Below, piece by piece: positions 1 through 7,126 of a stretch of DNA of 21,714 nucleotides. The translations under genes were made by a program, and so were the position numbers. Source of the DNA: Candidatus Pollutiaquabacter sp. (GTDB lineage Bacteria > Bacteroidota > Bacteroidia > AKYH767-A > 2013-40CM-41-45); NCBI GenBank assembly GCA_903854075.1, contig CAINVI010000298.1:1-21714 (forward strand), read 5' to 3'. Under the pieces are notes generated by a model. That model saw only the letters and a program-made list of their open reading frames with translations. It made no database searches and had not been told where the DNA came from. Numbering within the stretch: position 1 is the stretch's first letter; each line of letters opens with the position of its first letter.

Positions 1-2
1 AG

Positions 3-221
3 CTTGAATTGCATCAGATCATACTAAAATTATTTAAATCTATTGACTCAGCGGCCACGGCAAAGGTGGAAGCTAAAATCAAAGAGCATGGTAAAAAAAT
101 GGTTCGACAGCTATTTAAAAAAACTAAGTCGACATCTGAAAAATCAACTAAGAAGACTCCAGTTGCTAAAAAATCGGTCGCTAAGAAACACGTCAAGCGG
201 AAAAAGAGTGTTAAAAAGTGA
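3..221 (+). CDS. C-terminal part of an unrecognised Lys-rich protein (5' end outside window)
   Basis: The frame is open from the left edge of the window to a TGA at 219-221, so this is probably the end of a longer gene. A TTG at 9 could start a 70-residue protein, but nothing favours it. About 40 mixed, probably helical residues precede a strongly basic tail of roughly 30 residues built of Lys, Thr, Ser, Ala and Val (for example PVAKKSVAKKHVKRKKSVKK), like the unstructured tails of histone-H1-like bacterial proteins. The stop lies 6 bases before the ATG of ppk1, so the two genes are probably co-transcribed. Such a tail could bind nucleic acid or polyphosphate, which is inference from charge and position only. 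The family is not recognised. Confidence 0.55.
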   Translation, partial: LELHQIILKLFKSIDSAATAKVEAKIKEHGKKMVRQLFKKTKSTSEKSTKKTPVAKKSVAKKHVKRKKSVKK

Positions 222-227
222 TTGTTT

Positions 228-2303
228 ATGAATGATAAGGAACGACCATTAATCAGTCGTGATCTAAGCTGGTTGTCTTTTAATGAACGTGTGTTGCAGG
301 AAGCGGAGGATCCAGCTGTTCCTACACTTGAACGCCTCCGATTTCTTGGTATAAACTCAAGCAATCGTGACGAATTTTTTCGTGTACGGGTGGCTACAAT
401 ACGTCGGATGTCCGGCTTTGGAAAACGCGGTAAGCAATTGTTGGGAGAGGATCCTGGGGAGCTGCTAAAAAAAATATCTTCCATTTCGCTGAAGCAGCAA
501 GTGCGTTTTGAATCTGCTTATACGGCCATATTACATGATTTGCAGAAGCAAAATATTTCCATTGTAAATGAGCTGGAATTAAATGATGTACAAGGACAGT
601 TTGTAAGGAATTATTTTCGGGATAAGGTGCAGCCGTTATTGGCGCCTATTATGATTACTTCTGCTCCTAAATTTCCTTATCTGAAAGACAACTCTATATA
701 CCTGGCGATCAAATTCTTCTTTCGTGCAAAAAGCGCTCCGCTTTACAGTGTCTTGGAAATACCGACAGAACAATTGTCGCGTTTTTTAATTTTACCGCCA
801 TCGGGAAATCAAGTCAATATTATCTTGTTAGATGATGTGATTCGCTATTGCCTTGACGATATTTTTCCCATGTTTGATTACAAAACCGCCAAGGCATACA
901 CCATTAAAATTACCCGTGATGCTGAGTTGGACATTGATAGTGATGTTTCCAAGAGTTGGATGGAGAAAATTCAGAAGAGCGTCAAGCAGCGAAAAAAAGG
1001 TGCACCGGTCCGATTTGTCTTTGACAAAAAAATACCGAAAGACATGCTTCAGTTTATCTTGAAAAAAATCAAGCTGAAGAATATTGACAATTTGACACCG
1101 GGAGGCCGCTATCATAACTTCAAGGATTTTGTGCGTTTTCCTGAATTCGGTTCGCCTGCACTTAACTACAGTGATTTGCAACCGATGGAGCATCCGGAAT
1201 TTGCCGGAAAGAAAAGCTTATTGAACGTCATCAAATCTAAGGATATTCTGCTCACTTATCCGTACCATTCTTTCTCGCACATCATTGATCTTATACGCGA
1301 ATCTTCCATAGATCCCAATGTTGTTTCCATTTCTATTACGTTATATCGCGCTGCAACAAATTCCAGTATCATCAATGCTTTAGTCAACGCAGTAAAGAAT
1401 GGTAAAAAGGTAACCGCTGTGGTTGAATTGCAGGCGCGATTTGATGAAGAGACGAATATCAAGCACGCCAATCGTTTGCAAGAGGAAGGCGTACGAGTGA
1501 TTTTCGGCGTTCCGGGACTAAAGGTTCACTCAAAGTTATTCCTGATTACACGAAAAGAACGCGGTAAGCTGGTGCAATATGCACACGTGGGAACAGGTAA
1601 TTTTAACGAGAATACCGCCAAGGTTTATACCGATCATTCATTGTTAACGGCCGATAAGAGAATCACACAGGACATAGAACGATTGTTCGAATTTTACCAG
1701 GACAATTACAAGCTCGGGCATTACAAGCACCTCGTCATTTCACCGTTCAATACGCGAAAGCGATTCATAAAGCTGTTGGATCAGGAGATTAAGCACGCAA
1801 AGGACGGCAAACCTGCTTATGCCATCTTGAAGATGAATAGCCTGGTTGACAAGGGAATGATTGCGAAGTTATACGAGGCCGCTAAGGCAGGGGTAAAAGT
1901 CAGTCTTATTGTTCGTGGTATTTGCTCTCTGGTTTCCGATCTTCCGGAGCTTCATGGGTTTATTCGTGTCATCTCCATAGTTGATCGCTTTTTAGAGCAT
2001 AGTAGGGTATTTGTCTTTGGCAACGGTGGCGATGAATTGTACTATCTATCCTCCGGAGATTGGATGTACCGGAATCTTGATCACCGCTCTGAAGTTGCTG
2101 TGCCGGTATTTGATAAAGATTTGAAGCGACAATTACGTCGTTATCTCGATATCCAGCTTCAAGATAATGTGAAGGCTCGAATTGTCGATTCAAATCAACG
2201 GAATTTATATGTTTGCGCCGGTAAGCAGCAACGTTTGCGATCCCAATTTGAAATTTATAACTGGCTGAAATTGGAGAAGGAGCGGCTCGCGCTTAATCCA
2301 TAA
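228..2303 (+). CDS. ppk1: Polyphosphate kinase 1
   Basis: PPK1 (EC 2.7.4.1) reversibly transfers the gamma phosphate of ATP to growing inorganic polyphosphate. The 691-residue protein has the family length and order: an N-terminal helical domain beginning RPLISRDLSWLSFNERVLQE, a head domain, and two C-terminal phospholipase-D-like catalytic domains. The two active-site histidines are visible: His434 in LKVHSKLFLI, matching the phosphorylated His435 of E. coli PPK, and His591 in VDRFLEHSRVFVF, matching His592. The ATG at 228 was chosen over an in-frame TTG at 222 because the protein then begins MNDKERPLISRDLSW as in homologues. It sits 87 bases upstream of an exopolyphosphatase gene on the same strand, a classic polyphosphate synthesis and degradation pair. 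The reading is intact and the call is secure. Confidence 0.97.
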   Translation: MNDKERPLISRDLSWLSFNERVLQEAEDPAVPTLERLRFLGINSSNRDEFFRVRVATIRRMSGFGKRGKQLLGEDPGELLKKISSISLKQQVRFESAYTAILHDLQKQNISIVNELELNDVQGQFVRNYFRDKVQPLLAPIMITSAPKFPYLKDNSIYLAIKFFFRAKSAPLYSVLEIPTEQLSRFLILPPSGNQVNIILLDDVIRYCLDDIFPMFDYKTAKAYTIKITRDAELDIDSDVSKSWMEKIQKSVKQRKKGAPVRFVFDKKIPKDMLQFILKKIKLKNIDNLTPGGRYHNFKDFVRFPEFGSPALNYSDLQPMEHPEFAGKKSLLNVIKSKDILLTYPYHSFSHIIDLIRESSIDPNVVSISITLYRAATNSSIINALVNAVKNGKKVTAVVELQARFDEETNIKHANRLQEEGVRVIFGVPGLKVHSKLFLITRKERGKLVQYAHVGTGNFNENTAKVYTDHSLLTADKRITQDIERLFEFYQDNYKLGHYKHLVISPFNTRKRFIKLLDQEIKHAKDGKPAYAILKMNSLVDKGMIAKLYEAAKAGVKVSLIVRGICSLVSDLPELHGFIRVISIVDRFLEHSRVFVFGNGGDELYYLSSGDWMYRNLDHRSEVAVPVFDKDLKRQLRRYLDIQLQDNVKARIVDSNQRNLYVCAGKQQRLRSQFEIYNWLKLEKERLALNP

Positions 2304-2390
2304 TGCCTCGTTGAAAAATTTTGTAATATTTAAAGTATTTAGTTAGGAACTTCCTGCTGGAATTGGGAATTTTAAGTATAGCTTAGGAAA

Positions 2391-3281
2391 TTGGGAACAG
2401 ATACGCTTTTTAAATACGCCGCTGTAGATATTGGTTCCAATGCGGTACGTCTACTATTATGTAATGTGGTAGAAGATGGTCAAATCACGCATTATAATAA
2501 ATCAGAATTGATCCGCATTCCCTTGCGTCTTGGTGAAGATGCTTTTACAATAGGAAAGATTTCAAGAGAGCGTGCGAAAAAATTACTCAAGACGCTGGAA
2601 GCTTTTAAATTGCATATAGACGTTTTTGAGCCTATTGCTTACCGAGCATGCGCCACAGCCTCACTGCGGGCATCAAAAAATGGTCTAACGTTGGTTAGTG
2701 ATATTAGGTCGCACTGCGGTCTTAAAGTCGAAATAATTTCTGGAAAAGAAGAGGCACAGTTGATTTATGCGAATCATATTGAGCAACAACTAGAGCGCAA
2801 TGCAGGGTTTCTTTATATAGATGTAGGTGGTGGAAGTACGGAAATCACACTTTTTTCACGTGGGGAATGCATTTCTTCAAAATCTTTCGATATCGGTACA
2901 TTGCGACTACTACACCATTCTGTTTCCGAGAACCATTGGGAAGAAATGAAGGAGTGGGTAAGAGCATGTACGAATGAATATTTTATTTCTGCAGCCATTG
3001 GCTCCGGGGGCAATATCAATAAGATTCATAAACTAATCGGTAAGCGCGGCCATCCACTCGATTATTCAGCTTTGCGTTCCCTATATAAAGAGCTTAGTAC
3101 TTTAACGGTTGATGAGCGTGTCGATAAATGGGAACTTAATCCCGACCGAGCGGATGTAATTGTACCTGCCGCTAAAATATTTCTGGCAATAATGAAGTCT
3201 GCAAAGGCTAGTTCAATAATTGTACCTCAAATTGGATTAGCCGATGGTATTGTTCATGATCTTCATGAGCGTTCCAAGTAA
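2391..3281 (+). CDS. ppx: Exopolyphosphatase, Ppx/GppA family (short form)
   Basis: This ASKHA-fold phosphatase is expected to release phosphate from the ends of polyphosphate, or to hydrolyse pppGpp. Phosphate-1 loop: AAVDIGSNAVRLLL with Asp13. Catalytic acid pair: Glu120-Glu121 in SGKEEAQLIY. Phosphate-2 loop: YIDVGGGSTEITLF around residue 144. A late glycine loop reads AIGSGGNINKI. At 296 residues it has only the two ASKHA lobes and lacks the C-terminal HD-like domain of the long E. coli enzymes, as is common in Bacteroidota. The start appears to be TTG at 2391: no ATG or GTG lies between the upstream in-frame TAG at 2379 and the conserved core. An AGGA lies very close in front. Its place after ppk1 supports a polyphosphate role over a GppA role, but sequence alone does not separate the two. 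Confidence 0.92.
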   Translation: MGTDTLFKYAAVDIGSNAVRLLLCNVVEDGQITHYNKSELIRIPLRLGEDAFTIGKISRERAKKLLKTLEAFKLHIDVFEPIAYRACATASLRASKNGLTLVSDIRSHCGLKVEIISGKEEAQLIYANHIEQQLERNAGFLYIDVGGGSTEITLFSRGECISSKSFDIGTLRLLHHSVSENHWEEMKEWVRACTNEYFISAAIGSGGNINKIHKLIGKRGHPLDYSALRSLYKELSTLTVDERVDKWELNPDRADVIVPAAKIFLAIMKSAKASSIIVPQIGLADGIVHDLHERSK

Positions 3282-3423
3282 GATTTTGCTGCCAATGACG
3301 GAAAGAACATTTTATAATTTCAGTGGGTAGTTACTATTAATAGAAACTATCTATTGTTCGGTAGCGACCAGGAAGGAATCGGTTTAGTTAATTTGATGCG
3401 ATTAATTATTGCATAAATTAGAT

Positions 3424-3452
3424 ATTGTCTGGGAATTCTCTGGTTAGCTTTG
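3424..3452 (+). promoter_or_regulatory. Candidate Bacteroidota-type promoter upstream of dprA
   Basis: TAGCTTTG at 3445-3452 matches the Bacteroidota -7 consensus TAnnTTTG at every defined position. ATTG at 3424-3427 lies 17 bases upstream as a -33 element. The inferred transcript would start near 3458 and have a leader of about 45 bases before the dprA ATG at 3503. The remainder of the 221-base gap 3282-3502 is AT-rich and shows no gene or RNA that I recognise. Confidence 0.45.
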
Positions 3453-3502
3453 TCGATCAATTATAGTGTTGATTGACGGAAAATCATGCCAAGTCATTTG
3501 CT

Positions 3503-4618
3503 ATGGATAGGGAGGAGTCTCTTTTCTCCCTCCTGGCTATTTCTTTTTTACCAGGAATCGGTCCGGTACTTGCACGTCAACTCATCAGCCATTGTGGATC
3601 TCCAGAGGCTGTTTTTCAAGCCCGGAAAAATTTTCTTCAAAGTATTCCTGGAATTGGTCATGAACGTGCATCTGTTATTCACCGGAGCGATGTTCGGCAT
3701 AGGGCGGAGCAAGAGCTGGAGTTCATTCGTCGCCACAAAGTGTTACTGGTTCCGTACTTTGATAAGCGTTTTCCCCGTCGGTTACGAACCTATGATGATG
3801 CACCATTGCTCTTGTTTGCAAAAGGAAATGGCACGCTGAATCCGCTACGCGCTGTTGCTGTCGTCGGGACGCGATTCATGACACATCATGGTCGAACGCT
3901 GACAGAGCAATTGGTCGAGGAGCTGGCTCACTATGGTGTTACCGTGGTCAGCGGACTGGCTTACGGCGTGGATGTTACGGCTCACCGGGCGGCGCTCCAA
4001 CACGGATTACCGACGTTTGGTGTAGTGGCCCATGGACTGGATCGCATATACCCTTCGGCGCATCGTGCTGTTGCAGAGAAGATGTTGGAAACCGGCGGGG
4101 TGATCTCCGAATTCCCGGGAGGTGTTAAACCGGACCGGGATAACTTTCCGGCGCGTAACCGAATTGTGGCCGGAATGACTGATGCAACTATTGTTGTAGA
4201 ATCGGCCGAAAAAGGTGGCGCGTTAATTACTGCCGAATTTGCTAACGATTACAACAAAGAAGTATTTGCCTTTCCCGGCAGACCCGGAGATATTTATTCA
4301 CGCGGATGTAATCGACTGATCGGTACGCATAAAGCACAACTGATGGAGAACGCAACACAGCTGGCACAATACATGAACTGGGTGTTAACCGATTCCGGGA
4401 AAGCAAGCGTGCAAACCAAATTGCCGTTGGATACGGCTTGTTCTGCGGACGAAGAGAAAGTGCTTCATTATCTGCGAAAAAATGGTGCTACTCACCTGGA
4501 TCAAATCGCCTGGGACTGCAGCAAACCAGTCAGTAGTATCTCTTCGTTGCTCCTGCAGCTGGAATTCAAGGGGTTGGTAAAAACGGCGCCTGGAAAGATG
4601 TTCAAAGCGGGTGGCTGA
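3503..4618 (+). CDS. dprA: DNA-processing protein DprA (Smf)
   Basis: DprA binds incoming single-stranded DNA during natural transformation and loads RecA. Residues 1-70 form a helix-hairpin-helix region (SFLPGIGPVLARQL). The central Rossmann-like domain shows AVVGTR, VVSGLAYGVDVTAH (Ser150, Gly151, Asp157), AHGLDRIYPSAH, FPARNRIVAGM (Arg218-Asn219-Arg220), KGGALITAEFA and VFAFPGRPGD. The last 60 or so residues resemble the DprA winged-helix domain (VLHYLRKNGATHLDQIAWDC). Length is 371 residues, normal for the family. An in-frame TTG at 3473 would add ten residues, but the ATG at 3503 gives the usual short lead-in before LLAISFLPGIG. No other competence gene lies beside it. DprA is widespread even in organisms not known to be transformable, so competence does not follow from its presence. 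Confidence 0.95.
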   Translation: MDREESLFSLLAISFLPGIGPVLARQLISHCGSPEAVFQARKNFLQSIPGIGHERASVIHRSDVRHRAEQELEFIRRHKVLLVPYFDKRFPRRLRTYDDAPLLLFAKGNGTLNPLRAVAVVGTRFMTHHGRTLTEQLVEELAHYGVTVVSGLAYGVDVTAHRAALQHGLPTFGVVAHGLDRIYPSAHRAVAEKMLETGGVISEFPGGVKPDRDNFPARNRIVAGMTDATIVVESAEKGGALITAEFANDYNKEVFAFPGRPGDIYSRGCNRLIGTHKAQLMENATQLAQYMNWVLTDSGKASVQTKLPLDTACSADEEKVLHYLRKNGATHLDQIAWDCSKPVSSISSLLLQLEFKGLVKTAPGKMFKAGG

Positions 4619-4648
4619 TAATTATCCGTTGCAGACAGTCTAATATTT

Positions 4649-4669
4649 GTGAAAATATTCGATTTTCAC
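4649..4669 (+). repeat. Perfect 8-bp inverted repeat upstream of kbl
   Basis: GTGAAAAT at 4649-4656 and ATTTTCAC at 4662-4669 are exact reverse complements around a 5-base spacer, ATTCG. The repeat ends 22 bases before the kbl ATG and begins 30 bases after the dprA stop. No T-tract follows, so it is a poor intrinsic terminator. An operator or a leader hairpin is more likely; which one cannot be told from the sequence. Confidence 0.45.
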
Positions 4670-4691
4670 CGGTATAAAACTAACTGTCACC

Positions 4692-5879
4692 ATGTACGAA
4701 ACGTTGTATCCGGCGCTTACTGCCGAATTGCATGAAATCAGCACTGCCGGCCTTTTCAAACAAGAGCGTATTATCAGCACACCGCAAGGCGCCGAAATTG
4801 TTGCTAACGGAAAACCGGTACTCAATTTTTGTGCAAACAATTATCTCGGACTTTCCTCGCATCCTAAAGTAGTAGAAGCGGCCAAACGAGCTATCGATAG
4901 TCATGGTTTTGGCATGTCGTCGGTTCGCTTTATTTGCGGCACGCAGGATATTCATAAGGAACTGGAGGCCAAAATTGCTACCTATTTAGGGACAGAAGAC
5001 ACGATACTTTACGCTGCAGCCTTTGATGCAAACGGCGGCGTTTTCGAGCCGTTGTTTAATGATCAGGATGCTATTATTTCGGATGAACTTAATCACGCCT
5101 CCATCATTGATGGCGTTCGTTTGTGTAAAGCGCAACGATTCCGTTACAAGCACAATGATATGGCCGAACTTGAAAAATGTTTGCAAGACACGCAGCATTT
5201 AAGGCACCGAATCATTGTTACGGATGGCGTTTTCAGTATGGACGGAACTATCGCTCAGCTGGACAAAATATGTGATCTGGCAGATCGTTACAAGGCTCTC
5301 GTGATGATTGACGAGTGTCATGCCTCCGGATTTATGGGAACCACTGGTCGTGGTACGCACGAATACCGAAATGTTATGGGACGCATCGACATCATCACGG
5401 GCACACTGGGAAAAGCGCTGGGTGGTGCCATGGGTGGATTCGTATCGGCTAAAAAAGAAATTGTAGAATTATTGCGTCAACGTTCACGGCCTTATTTATT
5501 TTCCAATTCACTGGCACCAAGTATTGTCGGCGCTTCCATTGCGGTGATTGATATGCTCAGTGAAACAACTGCTTTGCGTGACAAATTGTGGGACAATACT
5601 CACTATTTCCGCACAGAAATAACAAAAGCCGGTTTCGACATTAAGCCGGGCGAACATCCCATTGTACCCATTATGCTGTACGATGCGAAAGTAGCCCAGG
5701 AATTTGCTACTAGGTTATTGGACGAAGGCATTTATGTAATCGGATTTTTCTATCCGGTGGTGGCCAAAGGAAACGCTCGTATTCGTGTGCAATTATCGGC
5801 CGGTCACGAACGCCATCATCTCGATCAAGCGATCGCTGCATTCACGAAGGTCGGTCGAGAAATGGGCGTAATTGCATAA
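4692..5879 (+). CDS. kbl: Glycine C-acetyltransferase (2-amino-3-ketobutyrate CoA ligase)
   Basis: KBL (EC 2.3.1.29) is a cytosolic PLP enzyme that splits 2-amino-3-ketobutyrate with CoA into glycine and acetyl-CoA, the second step of threonine breakdown. It belongs to the alpha-oxoamine synthase family. The 395-residue sequence follows KBL closely: LFKQERIISTPQGAEI near the N-terminus, NFCANNYLGLSSHPKV, GMSSVRFICGTQDIHKELE, ALVMIDECHASGFMG (Asp207, His210) and the PLP-binding Lys241 in TGTLGKALGGAMGGF. The FICGTQDIHKELE and AAAFDANGGVFEPL blocks favour KBL over the related serine palmitoyltransferase or BioF. The partner threonine dehydrogenase (tdh) is not in this window. No Shine-Dalgarno is evident before the ATG. 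rnhA follows 21 bases later and is probably co-transcribed. Confidence 0.95.
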   Translation: MYETLYPALTAELHEISTAGLFKQERIISTPQGAEIVANGKPVLNFCANNYLGLSSHPKVVEAAKRAIDSHGFGMSSVRFICGTQDIHKELEAKIATYLGTEDTILYAAAFDANGGVFEPLFNDQDAIISDELNHASIIDGVRLCKAQRFRYKHNDMAELEKCLQDTQHLRHRIIVTDGVFSMDGTIAQLDKICDLADRYKALVMIDECHASGFMGTTGRGTHEYRNVMGRIDIITGTLGKALGGAMGGFVSAKKEIVELLRQRSRPYLFSNSLAPSIVGASIAVIDMLSETTALRDKLWDNTHYFRTEITKAGFDIKPGEHPIVPIMLYDAKVAQEFATRLLDEGIYVIGFFYPVVAKGNARIRVQLSAGHERHHLDQAIAAFTKVGREMGVIA

Positions 5880-5900
5880 TCAGCAACAGGCATTTTCGCT

Positions 5901-6362
5901 ATGATCACCATGTATACCGACGGTTCTTCACGCGGCAATCCGGGCCCGGGTGGTTATGGTCTCGTGTTGATATCCGGACAGCATCGTAAAGAAATTTCTG
6001 AAGGATTCCGTTTAACGACCAATAATCGCATGGAGTTGCTAAGTGTGATCGTTGGCCTGGAAACGCTGAAAAACGCGGGAAGTCATATTACCATTTATTC
6101 CGATTCCAAGTACGTTGTTGATGCCGTGGAAAAGAAGTGGGTCTTGGGTTGGGAGAAAAAAGATTTTCATCAAAAAGCTAATGCTGATCTTTGGAAACGA
6201 TTTTTAACCATTTACAGAAAACATCACGTACGATTTGTTTGGGTAAAAGGACACTCTACCAACAAAGAAAATAATCATTGCGATGAATTAGCTGTATCTG
6301 CTGCGCTTAATGGACCGTTGTCGGTCGACACGTGGTACGAAGAGGTAGGAAGCAAGCAGTAA
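5901..6362 (+). CDS. rnhA: Ribonuclease HI
   Basis: RNase HI (EC 3.1.26.4) cuts the RNA strand of RNA-DNA hybrids such as R-loops and replication primers. The 153-residue protein has the normal length of the bacterial single-domain enzyme. All four metal-binding carboxylates are visible: Asp7 (MYTDGSSRGNPGPGGYG), Glu45 (NNRMELLSVI), Asp68 (IYSDSKYV) and Asp128 (HCDELAVSA). The catalytic-loop histidine is His118 (VKGHSTN), and the basic protrusion is present (KKWVLGWEKKDFHQKANADLW). It lies 21 bases after kbl. Its stop faces the stop of the minus-strand DUF2807 gene with only 8 bases between, and I see no terminator there, so the two convergent transcripts may overlap. Confidence 0.97.
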   Translation: MITMYTDGSSRGNPGPGGYGLVLISGQHRKEISEGFRLTTNNRMELLSVIVGLETLKNAGSHITIYSDSKYVVDAVEKKWVLGWEKKDFHQKANADLWKRFLTIYRKHHVRFVWVKGHSTNKENNHCDELAVSAALNGPLSVDTWYEEVGSKQ

Positions 6363-6370
6363 TTAATTTC

Positions 6371-7123
6371 TTACCGTCGAATAAGACTTCCGCTTCCTGT
6401 CAGCCTACTATTGATTAAGACTGGATTCCCGAAGTAGTAGACATTCCCGGTGTGTTGTAGTTCTACGTCTAACTCATTACTGACATTTACCGTACAATCA
6501 CCGGTAGAACTGCTGCGTAAATACGTGTTGGTGGTTTCGAGATGTCTTGCATCCAGGATACCGGTATCGTTATTATACAAATAACTGTTATTGGAAACAC
6601 CGGAGAGGTGAATATCGCAGCGTCCAATATGAATGTTGACATTCGAGGAGTTGGTATGCAGCGGCAAGGTGATCGATCCCGACCCGTTCCAGCAGTCGAA
6701 GGTGAAGCCGTCAAAGCGAATAGTGTCGGTACTTACCACACTGCCTGATCCGTAATAACTTATTTTTTCCGGCTGTGACATGCCAATCTCTACAACGAAA
6801 CGGTTCTGGAAACTGCGCACCCAATTGTATCGGTTGTCATTTCGAATAATTAGTGTGTTGGATGTTGTTTCGGTAATGATACCGTTCATTATATTTTGTC
6901 CGGCAGTAACTCGTACATAAAAAGTAGTATCCGTGTGTAAAACGATATCCACGTTGTCATTGATATCAATATTGGTAAACGCACCAACCGTTCTGTATTC
7001 TGAAGTGATTTTGCCGGTACTTTTTGTCCAGTCCAAGGCGTGCTCTTTGTCGCAGCTATTCAATAAAATGCCTAGCAACGACAGTAGCAGCAATTTTATG
7101 GTGGTTTGTCTTGGCTTTTTCAT
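6371..7123 (-). CDS. DUF2807 (GIN domain) lipoprotein
   Basis: This is a 250-residue predicted lipoprotein. A signal peptide (LLLLSLLGILLNSC) ends at lipobox Cys24. The rest resembles the DUF2807 family, described as a putative auto-transporter adhesin head GIN domain: it begins with the typical FTNIDINDNVDIVLHT and continues as repeated short beta segments with glycine-serine turns (YYGSGSV, WNGSGSI, HLSGVSNN, SSTGDC, LTGSGSLI), consistent with a right-handed beta-helix. The molecular function of the family is not established. It is the last gene of a three-gene minus-strand operon, 3 bases after the PagL-like gene. The residues after the lipid-modified Cys are acidic and charged (CDKEH), which might favour surface exposure in Bacteroidota, but that is inference. 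Confidence 0.85.
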   Translation of the reverse strand: MKKPRQTTIKLLLLSLLGILLNSCDKEHALDWTKSTGKITSEYRTVGAFTNIDINDNVDIVLHTDTTFYVRVTAGQNIMNGIITETTSNTLIIRNDNRYNWVRSFQNRFVVEIGMSQPEKISYYGSGSVVSTDTIRFDGFTFDCWNGSGSITLPLHTNSSNVNIHIGRCDIHLSGVSNNSYLYNNDTGILDARHLETTNTYLRSSSTGDCTVNVSNELDVELQHTGNVYYFGNPVLINSRLTGSGSLIRR

Positions 7124-7126
7124 GAG

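Noticed and set aside
14..484. Minus-strand open frame of 156 codons over the window start and the ppk1 5' end
   Set aside because: It overlaps the well-conserved N-terminus of ppk1 and has no recognisable domain; it reads as a shadow frame.
3473..3502. TTG-initiated ten-residue extension of DprA
   Set aside because: The added residues are not like the family N-terminus, and the ATG at 3503 gives the normal lead into the helix-hairpin-helix region.
5880..5900. Separate promoter for rnhA
   Set aside because: The 21-base gap after kbl is too short and shows no TAnnTTTG box; co-transcription with kbl is simpler.
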